DNA from: Diadophis punctatus similis
Taxonomy: Eukaryota > Chordata > Lepidosauria > Squamata > Dipsadidae
Direction of reading: 5' to 3'
Length of the DNA: 64,000 nt
NCBI GenBank assembly: GCA_023053685.1
Contig: JALIGW010000001.1
Span: 48,217,859-48,281,858 of the forward strand
Shown here: one piece after another, positions 1 through 11,575 of the stretch
Position numbering within the stretch: the first letter of the stretch is position 1
Layout of the letters: each line of letters opens with the position of its first letter
Made by a program: the position numbers and the translations under genes
The notes under the pieces: generated by a model
What the model saw: the letters and a program-made list of their open reading frames with translations, nothing else
Told to the model about the DNA's origin: nothing
Databases searched by the model: none

Positions 1-571
1 AGTTATATACTGACCAGTCATCAAATTAAGGTATTTTCCAATAATGGATTTGGGGCTTTTTTTTTCTCATGGGCAATACAACAGTAAATGCTCTTTATCG
101 ATTTTTGAGAAGGAGTGAGATGCACTCTTTCTGTCTCTTGCATCAACAAATACAGCATGCTAATCTGGATTATTCCCCATGATATTGTTTCATAGGAGTC
201 TCATAAGGGCTATAGCCCTTTTTTACTTTTACTTTTTACTTTTTACTTTTTTTACTTTTTACTTTTACTCTTAAAAAAACTCACTCTAAAGGAATGCTCC
301 AGGTTGTCAGCACAAGTGTAGGGACATTTCTGTCTGCAAAAATCTGTGTTTGATTTAATATTTCTATTTCCATCATCATTGTTATTCACAATAAATGAGA
401 AGAAAGGCTGCAATGGCTAAATATATGTTCTACATATAAAAAATGATTTCAGTTGCCAATACTTTAGAAGTTTAAATTCCTGGCAATAGATTTCAGTGTG
501 AAACCATGGAAAGCTGCTGCCCACTCAAGTAAATAATACCCAAATGGACCAATAACCTGACTCAATAAATG
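1..571. other. Intronic sequence, no gene seen
   Basis: AT-rich sequence presumed to be in a KCNH1 intron. A short run of repeated ACTTTTT blocks lies at about 220-266. No coding frame or recognisable repeat family was seen. Confidence 0.6.
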
Positions 572-579
572 CAGCCTCT

Positions 580-768
580 CAGTAGTGGGTTCTGAATTAG
601 TTTGCTACCAGTTTGCGGGCGTGCTCGTGGGTGCATGCAATGCTTCTGCACATGTGCAGAAGTGTCCTGGGCGGGTGGGCGAAGTGTCCCGGGTGGGTGG
701 GCAGAGCCTCCCACCACTGCCGCTACCGGTTCTAAGAACCAGTCCGAACCAGGAGCAACCCGCCGCTG
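580..768. mobile_element. hAT-type miniature element (ACCGGTTC family)
   Basis: 189 bp starting CAGTAGTGGGTTC and ending GCAACCCGCCGCTG, flanked by exact 8-bp duplications CAGCCTCT (572-579 and 769-776). It contains a perfect 20-bp palindrome (643-662) and the internal motif CTACCGGTTC shared with other copies in this window. No transposase. The 8-bp duplication and the CAG...CTG ends are hAT hallmarks. Confidence 0.88.
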
Positions 769-1006
769 CAGCCTCTTGAACACTTATATTTTAAAATCAA
801 GTTCCAAGTTTCGTGACTTACATAAACTTAATTTTGCATCAAACACAAACTAATTAATTGATCAAAACCCAATGCGTATTCCATTTAAAATCTCAAAATT
901 CTCTTCAAAGTGCTTTAATCTGGTGCTGAAAGGAGAACAAAAGGAATCTTTCCTGGATGTACTGGACTTCAGTCCCCAGAATTGTAGCTGATGTTTACTT
1001 CTAAAG

Positions 1007-1348
1007 AAGGGCTGTCAAACTCAAGGCTTGTGGGCCAGATCCGGCCCACGGGATGCTTAGAGCTGGCCCACGGGGCCGCCCTGGAAACAGAAGGACCAGC
1101 CCGCGGTGCCTCTGCCAGTGAAAATGGAGCATGCAGTCCTCCCGAGCTCTGTTTTCACTGGCAGAGGGTTTCAGGAGACCGTTGCAGCCAGAAATGGAGA
1201 TTGGGAGCCCATTTTCGCTGGCAGAGCGCTCGGGCCACCACAGGCACCCCTGTCACAAGTGATGTTGAGCTGGCCACGCCCACCCCGGTCCCTGAGGTCA
1301 AACACAACCCTGATGCGGCCCTCAATGAAATCGAGCTTGACACCCCTG
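1007..1348. mobile_element. hAT-type non-autonomous element
   Basis: 342 bp. The right end is GAGCTTGACACCCCTG and the left end is its diverged inverted copy (AAGGGCTGTCAAACTC). Flanks TTCTAAAG (999-1006) and TTCTAGAG (1349-1356) match at 7 of 8 and resemble the TCTAGA-centred targets of Charlie-like hATs. An open frame of 123 codons inside is not a recognisable protein. Confidence 0.8.
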
Positions 1349-1356
1349 TTCTAGAG

Positions 1357-2210
1357 GTATAAACCAGAATTTTTAAATCATTGTTTATTTATTTATTTAT
1401 TTTATTTTAGAGTTCTTATATTCTTGTTGCTGAATAAGCCACAGTAGCCTAGTTTACACATCATGCTAAGACACAATGGGTCAATTCATGCGTCATTTTA
1501 TTTACTGATTTAATTTATATAGCTAATTGTGCTAAGTTAAAACCAATCAAAACCCATTACTGGGTGAAGCTGGTCTATATTCCTTCCAAAAATTGAGTTT
1601 TTCACAGCCACTACACATTGCACCCTTTAAAAGTAATACCTAACACAATGTAATATAACATGATTGATTGATTGATTTCAGATATTAGATAGCATCAACA
1701 TCACCTTCTACAAAATCTTTAGCATAAACTCGGAAATATTTCTTTAAAAAAAACTTATGAAGTTAATGGCGCTTTTAGTCTTTTTTTATCTGGCAAGCCC
1801 CCTTTTTCCATTCTTACTTTACCCTCAAAAAAGCAGCAGGTTTCAGAACAACCCCTCTTTCAAAAACAGCCCAACAGGAAAAAAAAATTACATGGCTCTT
1901 GTCAGAGACAAGAATTTAATTAGATGTAATTCAAATCCTAATGAGGTTAATTGCAGCATGCCAGCATCAACAATTAACTCAGAGCTGCCAACCTTGTGCA
2001 TCCAGCAGTTGCAATGCTTACAATTAACTGCACACTGCTTTCAGTCCTCCGGCAAAACCCAGGAAAGATCAAACACTTTTCTCCAATTATTAGGCAGGGT
2101 CAGCAAAGTCAAGAAAGTCTGGTAAATTAAAAGTAAGAAAGAGAAAAACGTGAGCGAGAAATGGCCAGGTTGGCAACCTGAGATGAAAATGCCGGGAACA
2201 AAATAGCCAA
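1357..2210. other. Intronic sequence, nothing recognised
   Basis: AT-rich, with short ATTT and GATT runs near 1380-1410 and 1660-1680. A 122-codon open frame at 1757-2125 has no recognisable domain and lies in low-complexity sequence. Confidence 0.5.
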
Positions 2211-2306
2211 TTTTCCTTCCTTCCTTCCTTCCTTCCTTCCTTCCTTCCTTCCTTCCTTCCTTCCTTCCTTCCTTCCTTCCTTCCTTCCTTCCTTCCTTCC
2301 TTCCTT
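2211..2306. repeat. (CCTT)n microsatellite
   Basis: About 24 uninterrupted CCTT units ending in a few CCTG units at 2307-2319. It gives spurious KEGR-repeat frames on the minus strand. Confidence 0.97.
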
Positions 2307-2319
2307 GCCTGCCTGCCTG

Positions 2320-2998
2320 TCTTGCACAGGTGCAAATTTCTACTTTCACCTGTAAACTTCCTCCCTAAACTCATCTTTTTGCCTTTGAAACTCAGGATCA
2401 CTGTTTCCTGGCCCATCCACATTTTGGTCTCACCTGGACTCCACAACTAGCAAAACTAGGCCTGGTGTTGGTTCTGCAATCTCTTTCTCAGTCTGGCCCT
2501 GTGCCTTTGACAGCTGGCAATCATCAGTCCATGAAACCTGAGCATCTTACTACTAACCCCTTGGCAGTTCTATCAGCAGTTTTATCAATATCAGAGTAAT
2601 AGCCAAGCCTGATATTCTTCTTCTTCTCCACCACCTGAGATTCATTAAATGCATAGCTGGGCCCTGGACCACAATCCGGACAAGTCAAAACTTGCGAAAC
2701 TGAAATTAAAATTAAACAGCAATCAGTAGAAGGTAGCAAATCAGAACTAAAGCTTAAAACGAGTCACAATTCCAGCACAATATGTCAAAGAAGACCCTGA
2801 TGCAAAATAATACACTTCTTATCCCAAAGGATCAGTAGCCAGCTCCATGTGTGGAATCTGAAATACTATTTGCTAAGAATCTGTAGATAGGCCATTATGC
2901 TTCACTGAAAAGATGTAGTTTTCCCCTTTATCAGACAAAGGGGTGTTCAGCAGTTCTTACCAGGGATGGATTGTCTTTACTTGAAAATAAAAGTTATG
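2320..2998. other. Intronic sequence, nothing recognised
   Basis: No exon, repeat family or conserved frame was recognised. Confidence 0.5.
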
Positions 2999-3006
2999 GG
3001 TGAAGA

Positions 3007-3300
3007 CAGGGGTGGGTTCCACTTACCTTCACCACCGGTTCGCATCGCGACATTTTGTGCGCATCCCCCTCAGAAGCAGGAATGAGCCTGAAACACAGCT
3101 GAAGAGCTCGTCAGCTGTGCTTCGGGCGAAGAAATAAAGGTGGGCGGGGGGGGCTCTTTTTCAAGCCGCGGAAGAGGAAAAATTCACACAAAATCCAAAC
3201 AAAAGATGGCGGTGCACACGGACCGGCACCAACAGTGACGTCACCAGCGGGTCGCTACCGGTTCAGGCGATCCGTCCGAACCGGTAGGAACCCACCCCTG
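3007..3300. mobile_element. hAT-type miniature element (CAGGGGTGGGTTCC family)
   Basis: 294 bp with terminal inverted repeats CAGGGGTGGGTTCC and GGAACCCACCCCTG and exact 8-bp duplications GGTGAAGA (2999-3006, 3301-3308). The same family appears at 28023-28350, 33219-33741 and 54869-55237. No coding capacity. Confidence 0.92.
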
Positions 3301-3308
3301 GGTGAAGA

Positions 3309-4039
3309 GAACATGCATAGGACTGCAGTGTGGAAGTAGTGCAACCCATCATTTTCCTTGCTTCACAAGCCCAGTGAAAATTACCCCCCTCCTCAATTGT
3401 ATGCTTCCACAGGGGAACCTTCCATTCATACTTGATAGCTATTCAGGAGGCTTGTATCTCACCATGGACATTCAGGACTTTGAGAAGATGAGGAAAAAAA
3501 TCTGCAGCTTCAGTCCTTCCGGCTATAATTATTTTAGTTCAAGATTTCAGATGCATGTTTTTTGACTTGAAACTAGCTTTCTTATACCTCCATTCTGAAG
3601 TAGGGAGAAAATCTAAATTCTTCCCATTTCAGCCTTTTGCAAGTAGCAGCCTTATAAACGACTTGCCTTCCCAGTTTATTTTTCCAGTGGAAAAACTCTG
3701 GGAGACTTAACAAAAAGTTTCTATGTAGTAATATTTCTAAGTAGACATTAGGCTTCTGCAAAAGCAAGGTTAGTACTACAAATGCAAACAACAACAACAA
3801 TAACAACAACAACCACCTAGCTCTCTAGAAAAGGCCTGAGCTAGGAAAGATGGAAAGAAAGAGAAGACTATAAGCAGTTACAGTAGCTATAGGTTGGGGA
3901 CAGATCCCCCTGGAGAAAATATATCTATGTGCTTGCTAAATCAACACTAACCTGATATTACACAATCAATCATATTAATAAGTGTATATAATGAATGGAT
4001 TCAGTAGTCTGCACATGGTATATTATATGAATCCAGAAA
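3309..4039. other. Intronic sequence, nothing recognised
   Basis: No exon or known repeat was recognised. An 87-codon frame at 3302-3565 begins in the element's target duplication and has no recognisable domain. Confidence 0.5.
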
Positions 4040-4901
4040 TGTTTTATAAAGATCACACTTGGAATACTGCATCCAGTTTTGGTTGCCACAATGTAAAAAA
4101 ATGTTGAGACTCTAGAAAGAGTGCAGAGAAGAGCAACAAAGATGGTTAGGGGAGTGCAGGGTAAAACATATAAAGAACAGTTGCTGGAATTGAGTATGTC
4201 TAGATCAGGGGTCGGCAACCTGCGGCTCTGGAGCCACATGCGGCTCTTTAGCCCCTCCCCTGCGGCTCCCTGTCGTACCCACTGGTTGATCGTGGGACTC
4301 CAGGCCCGCGGAGTCCCCCAAGGGAGCCCGGGCCTGTTCAAAGCGATGGTGGGCCAGACGGCGGGTGGGAATGAGGGTGGCAGGCAGCTAAGAGGCCATG
4401 GCTGGCCCCGTGCGAGGAGTGCAGCCTGAAAGGGGGCATGCAAGATTGGGGGGTAACGGATCCATGGAACAACCGCTCCCACCATGCCCCCTTTGCAGCT
4501 GACACCGGAAGGGCTCCGATCGTTTCCAACGTGAATGGAGAAAAACTGTCCTTCGGAGCAGGCGCTGATTGGGCAGAGGCAGTCATAGACCCACCTTCAC
4601 ATCAGGTGGGGAGTGTTTAAAACTGTGCTCGCTGCCACTGAGGAGGGGGCACCGAGTGGGGAAGGAGGCCTGTTTGGGGGCGGGAAGGCGGAAGGACCCA
4701 CCAATGAATCCTTGGGTGGTGCCGGGATGATGGCTGGCCCTGAAAGCCGCAAACCCCCTGTCTACTCCTGGCAAGGAGGGTGCGGCTGCTGCTGCTGCTT
4801 TGGTCACCTCCCCCCCCTGAAAGGCCAGGGTTGCGGCCCAGTCACCGTCACGCTGCCTGGGAGACGAGGTGCTCCTGAAAGCCCGGATGGTCCCTTTAAA
4901 A

Positions 4902-4988
4902 CAGAGGTCCCCAAACTTGGCAACTGGCTGGAGAATTCTGGGAGTTGAAGTCCATAAGTCTTAAAGTTGCCAAGTTTGGGGACCCCTG
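4902..4988. mobile_element. 87-bp hAT miniature element, nested
   Basis: Inverted ends CAGAGGTCCCCAAACTTGGC and GCCAAGTTTGGGGACCCCTG, with exact 8-bp duplications CTTTAAAA (4894-4901, 4989-4996). It lies inside the 4206-6028 element, so it inserted later. The middle holds the GGGAGTTGAAGTCC motif seen in other miniature elements here. Confidence 0.93.
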
Positions 4989-5028
4989 CTTTAAAAGGAC
5001 CATCCTTTAAAAGGACCCTTTTGGTGTC

Positions 5029-5187
<159 letters not shown>

Positions 5188-5519
5188 GGGAGAAGCAGGT
5201 CAAGAGTCTGAGCACCACCGCCACTTGCCTTGTGCTGAGTGTCACTGCAGCCTTTCATGGAAATGTTCATGTTCATGATCCCCCTTGTCCCCATTGGTGG
5301 AAAGCTGCCACTGTGCTTTTTATAAGATCCCTTGGTGGAAACCATCCGGAGCTCTGAGTTGGCGCAGAAAGGGGAGGGGGTCAGCTGTGAAGAAGCAACT
5401 GCCTTCCTTCTCTGAAATTCACCTCTGGAGTTGATGTCCACAGGTCTTAAAAGTTGCCAAGATTGGACACCCCTGACTCCAGTTATCAAAAGTCTTGTCA
5501 GGCTCAAAACCAAGAATGT

Positions 5520-5790
5520 CACAGGGTGATTCTTCCAAGCTGATCTCTTTATTGTTTACTTCCGACCTACCTTGTCATCAGTCGCTCTATTATCTGTATC
5601 TATATTATATAAGTTCACACTTCACCTCTGCTACACTGATAACATATGCACCAAGACAATTTCCTTGCCAAGACAGTGGCACACTGACTTGGCCAATAAA
5701 GAATTCTATTCTATTCTATTCTATTCTATTCTATTCTATTCTATTCTATTCTATTCTATTCTATTCTATTCTATTCTATTCTATTCTATT
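5520..5790 (+). mobile_element. LINE 3' tail ending in (ATTCT)n
   Basis: Sequence ending CTTGGCCAATAAAGAATTCT leads into about 17 ATTCT units (5704-5790). The same tail precedes the microsatellite at 53395-53640 and, inverted, at 18360-18895. Microsatellites seeded at CR1-type LINE 3' ends are described for snakes. Confidence 0.8.
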
Positions 5791-6162
5791 TTTATTCAGT
5801 TTGACAGCTGACTGCACCCTACCCTCCAATACACATGTTCAAAATGTTTTGTGGGTGGGAGTGATGTCGCATTGGCCATACCCACAAGGCGTGGCTGGGG
5901 GGGGTCATGTGACCAGAGGGTGTGTTGAGTTGGCCACACCCACCCAGGTGTTGCAGCTCCCAGTGTTCTGTTTTCGGTGGGAAACAGGGCCAAGTGGCTC
6001 TTTGAGTGTTCAAGGTTGCAGACCCCTGGTCTAGTTTAATGAAAAGAAGGACTAAGGGTGACATGATAGCAGTATTCCAATATCTAAAGAAGAGGGAGTC
6101 AAGCTATTCTCCAAAGCACCTGGAAACTAATCAAGGAGAGAAGCCTAGAACTAAGAAGAACT

Positions 6163-6190
6163 TGTTTATATAGGTTCTCAAAATATTCTG
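6163..6190 (-). mobile_element. L1 ORF2 fragment, left part
   Basis: Reading the minus strand gives SEYFENLYKQ, the continuation of the L1 ORF2 fragment at 9058-9617 (which ends ...LKKIASEY). The 6191-9047 element separates the two parts. Confidence 0.8.
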
Positions 6191-6854
6191 TTTTGGTTCT
6201 GACGACGTCGCTGGTGCTCCTCGCAGGGCGTCCTTCTAACCTTCTGTAAAAGCCGCCAGATCAGCTGTCTGGCGGCTTGAAAATCTCTCCCCGGGCGAAG
6301 GGGAGAGATGAGAGCGTGACAGGTGGGGTAGAGCCCCCCTAGTGCCCCAAAAGCCAACTTAGGGCGCGTAGGGTGAGGGCTCCCCAGGTAGCCTGTCTGC
6401 TGCTCCAGGAAGTTGGAAGCCTCCGCTTTAAAAGTGGAGCAAGGTGCCGCGACCACCGCTGCTGCTGCAAAGGAAGGTACAATTATTTTAAATCTATAGA
6501 GAGCAGCCAGAGAAAGACAGGAGTCCAGGAGGGCACTAGTTGATCTTTAACTCCATTCCTGGATTTTACGTTGGAAGAAACAAAGAAACAAAGTAGCTTA
6601 ATAAGGAGTGGCAACAATATGGCGATTGGAGACGTTGGTGTAGAAGAGAAAGTTATTTTCGCTTTGTTACGAGCCCTTTCCTCTGGAAACCTTTGATCTG
6701 AAGAATGATTTTTTTTCTCCTTTTTTTTAAATTAATCTACAGCTTTATAAAAGATAAAATTTAACTGGCTTTGGACTTGGAAAGGAATTTTTTAAGTAAA
6801 GATCTGGGCTTTTTTTCCCTCTCTTCTTTATCTTTCTTTTTCGAATACATTGAA

Positions 6855-7943
6855 ATGGCTTCTACACTTGAAAAGACTGTAGTGAATAAAAGAACTGAGT
6901 ACTCCTTTGACCATATTTTAAAGAAGCAATCTATGCCTGATTTAACATCATCAAAGTCTTTAACACCTGAGAGATTTCTTAATACCTTGAAAGTAATAAA
7001 AAATGAGCTGATTTTGGAATTTAATTCAAAACTTGCTAAAATAGATAAAAAAATGCAGGCTGCTATGGAGAAGATGAATTTACAACTGAGAGCGGATGTT
7101 GTGAAAGTTTGTAAAGGATTAGCAGTAAATATGGAGATTTTGGAGAAGGATCTGGAAAAAAATAAGCAAGACTTAACAACTTCAGAGGAATACATAACCA
7201 AGGTTCAAAATAATATACTAAATTTGGAAACAGAGGTGATGATGTCCCAATTTCGAGAGATGAAATTTGCCATAAGAGTTAGGGGCTTGAAGGAGGAAAA
7301 ATTTGAAAATTTGAAAGGAAGAATGACAGAGGCACTGGAGCAGGTGTTTGGATTGTCTAAAGATGAATTGGCTACGCAAATTGATAAGATATATAGAGCT
7401 AATTCTTGGCATGCAAAACAAAACCACTTACCAAGGGACATTGTAATATATTTCACTACTAGAGCTCTGCGGAACAGAATTATACAGGCGACTTTCAATA
7501 ACAATCTTCAGGCAAATGTTCAAGAAATAAGGATATGGAAAGAAATCCCTTCCAAGATGCTTAAAGCTAGAAGAGAATATTCCTTCTTGGTCGAGGAACT
7601 AAAAACACAAAATTTACAATACAAATGGAATGCACCAACAGGAGTAACCGTGAAATTTTTGGGAAAAAGATATGGACTTAACACAATAAAGAAAGCTACA
7701 GAATTCTACATCAATGTTTTAAAGGCTGATACTTCTAAAATTCCAGTAGAAAGAAGCATGGAAATAAAGGAGGAGGAGAAGGAAAATCCAGATATACGTG
7801 GTCAAGAGGAAATAATTCCAAAGATTCAAAGCGATTGGCAGAGCCAGATAGATGTTTGTGACGTGGAAAAGGAGACGGAGGAATGGGATCAGATGAGAGC
7901 TGAATCGACAGACTTGAAATGGCCAAAGGATAGATGGTGTTGA
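6855..7943 (+). CDS. L1 ORF1 protein, intact
   Basis: 362 codons from ATG at 6855, in a good start context (G at -3, G at +4), to TGA. The frame is open upstream to 6771, but MASTLEK is the likelier start because the upstream codons are low-complexity. Residues about 60-130 are predicted coiled coil (trimerisation). Residues about 133-190 (MKFAIRVRGLKEE...) are the RNA-recognition-like fold. From about 194 (RDIVIYF..R.LRNRIIQATF) to about 300 (LKARREYSFLVEE, KFLGKRYGLNT) is the C-terminal RNA-binding domain of L1 ORF1p. The product would coat L1 RNA as a chaperone in cytoplasmic particles. No frameshift or stop is seen, unlike every other LINE frame here. Confidence 0.9.
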   Translation: MASTLEKTVVNKRTEYSFDHILKKQSMPDLTSSKSLTPERFLNTLKVIKNELILEFNSKLAKIDKKMQAAMEKMNLQLRADVVKVCKGLAVNMEILEKDLEKNKQDLTTSEEYITKVQNNILNLETEVMMSQFREMKFAIRVRGLKEEKFENLKGRMTEALEQVFGLSKDELATQIDKIYRANSWHAKQNHLPRDIVIYFTTRALRNRIIQATFNNNLQANVQEIRIWKEIPSKMLKARREYSFLVEELKTQNLQYKWNAPTGVTVKFLGKRYGLNTIKKATEFYINVLKADTSKIPVERSMEIKEEEKENPDIRGQEEIIPKIQSDWQSQIDVCDVEKETEEWDQMRAESTDLKWPKDRWC

Positions 7944-8044
7944 AACTCATAGGATGGTTGGAAAGATGAACAAGATTGTAAACATTTTTTTCTTTTCTCT
8001 TTTTTTAGTAATATTGTTTATTGATGGTATTCTCTTTTTAGATT

Positions 8045-8149
<105 letters not shown>

Positions 8150-8760
8150 TATATTTTGGAGTTATAAATTTGATATAGTGTAATATTTTGGTATCAATAT
8201 TTTGAGGATTTAGGGATTAAGTTTAAGGTCTTTGAGGCATAAGGGGTTGGTTTTTTTATTTATTTTATTTTATTTTATTTTATTTTTTATTATTATTATT
8301 ATATACTTTGGTTATTATCATTATTATAATATATAATATATATTTTGAAGTCAATACCTCAAGGTATAGGAATATTGTTATTAATGTGTTTGATTTTATG
8401 ATTTTATGTTTAGAAGAAATGTTATACATATAATATTATATTATTAATAAGTTGGTGGACTTTAGGTTTAAGTTTAAGGGTTTTGAAGTATAAGGGGTTA
8501 GTGTTTAATTTTTTTTCTTTTCTTCTTCTTATCATTATTAATATATATATTATATAATGGGAAGTTAATATTTTGATATATTGTAATATTATGTTATTAA
8601 TATTGTTTGAGTTTATGATTAAGTTTAGTTTTTGAGGTTCATCTTTGTCTCTTATTTTATTTATTTTTATTTTTCTTTTTTCTTTCTTTTTCTCTCTTTT
8701 ATAATTATTAATATAGATTAGGTAAAAGATAGAGGTTTAGAGAGGTGAATTATAGTATGA
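8150..8760 (+). repeat. Degenerate tandem repeat of about 200 bp, three units
   Basis: Related blocks recur. One is TATTTTGGAGTTATAAATTT (about 8151), with TATTTTGAAGTCAATACC (about 8341) and an ATGGGAAGTTAATATT form (about 8557). Each is followed by a block of the type AGTTTAAGG.TTTGA (8219, 8469, 8619) and GGCATAAGGGGTT / GTATAAGGGGTT. The units are AT-rich and diverged, and belong to the 3' part of the ORF1-only element. Confidence 0.65.
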
Positions 8761-9057
8761 GATTTTGCGTGATGATCTTTTTTTTTAATTGTTTACTTTC
8801 TCTTTAATTATTAATGTTTTGAATAGTTTAGAAAAATTCGGAGTTAAAGATGCCAAAAAATGGGGAAATTAAGAAGTTGCTTTAACTTAATTTAAATTTA
8901 TGTTATTGAATACTATGCCCTGTACTTTCTCTGGGAAGTCCGGGGGGGGAGGGAGGAAGGGAAGGGAGTGGGTTGTGGGTAGGGGGGATGGGGGGGAGAA
9001 AATTGAAAAATGCTTGTACTTTGTACTAATAAAACTTTTTGAATAAAAAATATTCTG

Positions 9058-9617
9058 AAGCGATCTTCTTTAATTCTTCTTCATTATTTTGTAAGTTTCC
9101 TGCCTCATCTTGTAGTTGGTGTATCATCCTACTCTCTTTTTCTTCTTTTAGTTTGTATGCCAACTACCTGCCTGGTTTATTTGCATTTTTTAAAAAAAGC
9201 TGTTTTGTAAATCTAACACTTTTTGCATATTGTGTTTGTTCTAACATATTTAATTTGTGTTTTGCTAGAATTAATGTCTCATTTATTTGTTCATCTCCTG
9301 GTTTCGTTTGGAGTTTATTTTCTAGTTGTTTTATTTCATCCAATAGTCTATTTTGTTGTTTCTATTTTTCTTTATTCTTCCTTGCAGTAATCCCTCTGGT
9401 GTAAGCTTTCATTGTGTCCCATAGATTTTGTAATGAAGTGGGTTGCTTTTTTTTCTCCTTGAAGAATAGAGTCAATTCTTTTACAATCATTTGTGGATAT
9501 TCATTGTCTTGCAAAATTTGTGGATTCAGGGTCCATCTCTTATTTCTCCTTATTTGGCCTCTCCATGTTATTATCAAGGGGTTGTGGTCTGCCCAGGTAT
9601 TTTGGGGAATCTCTACT
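9058..9617 (-). pseudogene. L1 ORF2 fragment (endonuclease end and linker)
   Basis: Minus-strand translation gives WADHNPLIITWRGQIRR, then NPQILQDNEYPQMIVKEL, NLWDTMKAYTRG, and after a stop LLDEIKQLENKLQTKPGDEQ and AYKLKEEKESRMIHQL. This is the stretch between the endonuclease and reverse transcriptase of L1 ORF2p. At least two in-frame stops make it dead. Its continuation is at 6163-6190. Confidence 0.88.
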
Positions 9618-10140
9618 TTCAGCAGAGCACATCCATGAACACCGACTAGGAGTCAGAAGACATAATGAAAGCTCCTTAATTTCATAACACATGCACAGAT
9701 TAAACCATAATTTCAGTTGGGAAATTGTGAGCATCCTAGGCCAGGCTAAATCCAAATTGGATTTGGGGAATTCCCAGAAGCTTGGCATTCTGATAAATCA
9801 ATCCTCAACAGACACAGAGAGATAAGCTGTATTTGTTTGCCATTCAAAAAAGACAATAAAAAAACTAACAAGGAAACAAAAAGACCAGAATGTATTATCT
9901 CCAGCAGCAACACCCAGATAAGCAGGAATTAACAACATTAGACCAAATATACAAGCAGAAAACAATACCCTAATCAAGGAACTACCAAAGAGAAAACCAC
10001 ATCCCTATCAACACAGGCAGTCCAAGCTACTGTATATAAAGAGGGAGCAAAACCCACAATCACTAATACTAATTATGTTAACCTAGTTGAGTAATGAAAC
10101 ATCTGCAAGCAAACAACCAAACCAAGGACTCCATTGTATA
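9618..10140. repeat. Unclassified dispersed repeat
   Basis: The end CTAGTTGAGTAATGAAACATCTGCAAGCAAACAACCAA (10084-10121) recurs in diverged form at 53655-53700 (CTAGTTAGTCTGCAAG...), showing that it is dispersed. I recognise it as a repeat common in squamates but cannot name the family. No coding frame is seen. Confidence 0.5.
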
Positions 10141-11180
10141 AAAATGTATAACTTCAGTAAAAAAAAATTCTAAGAAATGATAATACAGCACTACATAAAC
10201 TGGTCAGTTCTCTGTCAAGTTTCCTAAAACTTTCATAAAATATTGGAACCAATACAGCCTTCAATCCAAAAACCCATACAGCATTATAGGACAGATATGG
10301 ACCACTATAGGTTCAAGTTAAGCACTTTTAGTTTCAGTGATTTAGAAATTTTCCACAAGTTTTTTTTTTATTCTGCTCCAGTACTGAAGCATCCGAAGCA
10401 TCAAATTAATTTTCAGCATAAGTTCTTTCATGCTGTCTGTAGCATTATCTACTAATACCCCCTTTTCTCTCTTAGTGAGGGAAAGATGAGCGTCATCTTT
10501 CAAAGTAGCTTACGCAGATAGCCTATTACTGCATTTGCAATGAATGAGGGGAAACGCTTAAATATTTTTTTTTATTAACAGGCTACATCTACTGTTTTGC
10601 ACACTAGACAAAGGGGACTTGTTTTCATAGTGGAAATGCCATAATTTGCATTCATCACAACTATTCCCTTCATATTCCTCCCAGCCATCAAAATGTATCC
10701 CCAACAGACGATGGATTATGCGAGTTACTCTGGCCACACATACTACATGCTTTGAAGTTTTTGATTCAGTTTTATGCCCATTTATTTAAGTTCTATTTAA
10801 AAAATCATCTTGAATAATACACAAAGATGTATATTATTTGTGAAGTGCCTTGATTTCACTGGAAATATTTTATGTGATATTATTGTATTTGATTTTCTGC
10901 TATAGATGGGTAAAAAACTGCCAAATCTTCCCTGAACAAAAACACCTAACCATACTAGAACTGCACAAACAACAGAACTTCACTGGACTCCAGTGAATTA
11001 TTTGAGAGTTATGTTATTTCTCTTGTCAATGCTGAGTAAAAGACTGGGGTTGTGGGAAATAAAAAAGGGGAGTAAGGAATGGAAAAAAAGCAGTCTCGGT
11101 GGTATAAAAAATAACAGTAACAAAGATCAACAAATTAGGAATTTGGAAAACATTTTAGGAATCAAAACGGCAAAAAAATG
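10141..11180. other. Intronic sequence, nothing recognised
   Basis: AT-rich, no exon for the KCNH1 C-terminal half on the minus strand and no recognised repeat. Confidence 0.5.
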
Positions 11181-11575
11181 TGAAATATTTAGGCTTATAG
11201 TTAACATCTAAATGTAGCTCGTTAAAGGAAGATAATTACACCAAATTAATTCAGAACATTCATAAAGACTTAGAGATTTGGGCAAAACTACAGCTATCAT
11301 TACTTGGTTAAATTGCTGCCATCAAAATGAATATTCTCCCCAAAGTATTATTTTTATTTCAAATTGCCCCAATAAGATTTTTTTTTTAAATTTCACTGAA
11401 TTTAATAAAATGGTGATAAAATTTATATGGTCCAAAAAAAAGCAAGGGGAATAACAATTGTTTTAATGAAACAGAAAATATGTATAAGAGTATTGTATTA
11501 TTATTGAGAAAATGAAATTGTATATTTGTGATGAAAAGATGTGAAATAAAATAAAAAATTTGCAAAAAAAAGAAG
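11181..11575 (+). pseudogene. L1 ORF2 remnant and 3' end
   Basis: The plus strand encodes, with stops and frameshifts, pieces such as GLIVNI, DLEIWAK.QLS, and IKMNILPKVLFLFQIAP, typical of the region after the reverse transcriptase of L1 ORF2. An A-rich tail ends near 11573. Strongly decayed. Confidence 0.75.
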
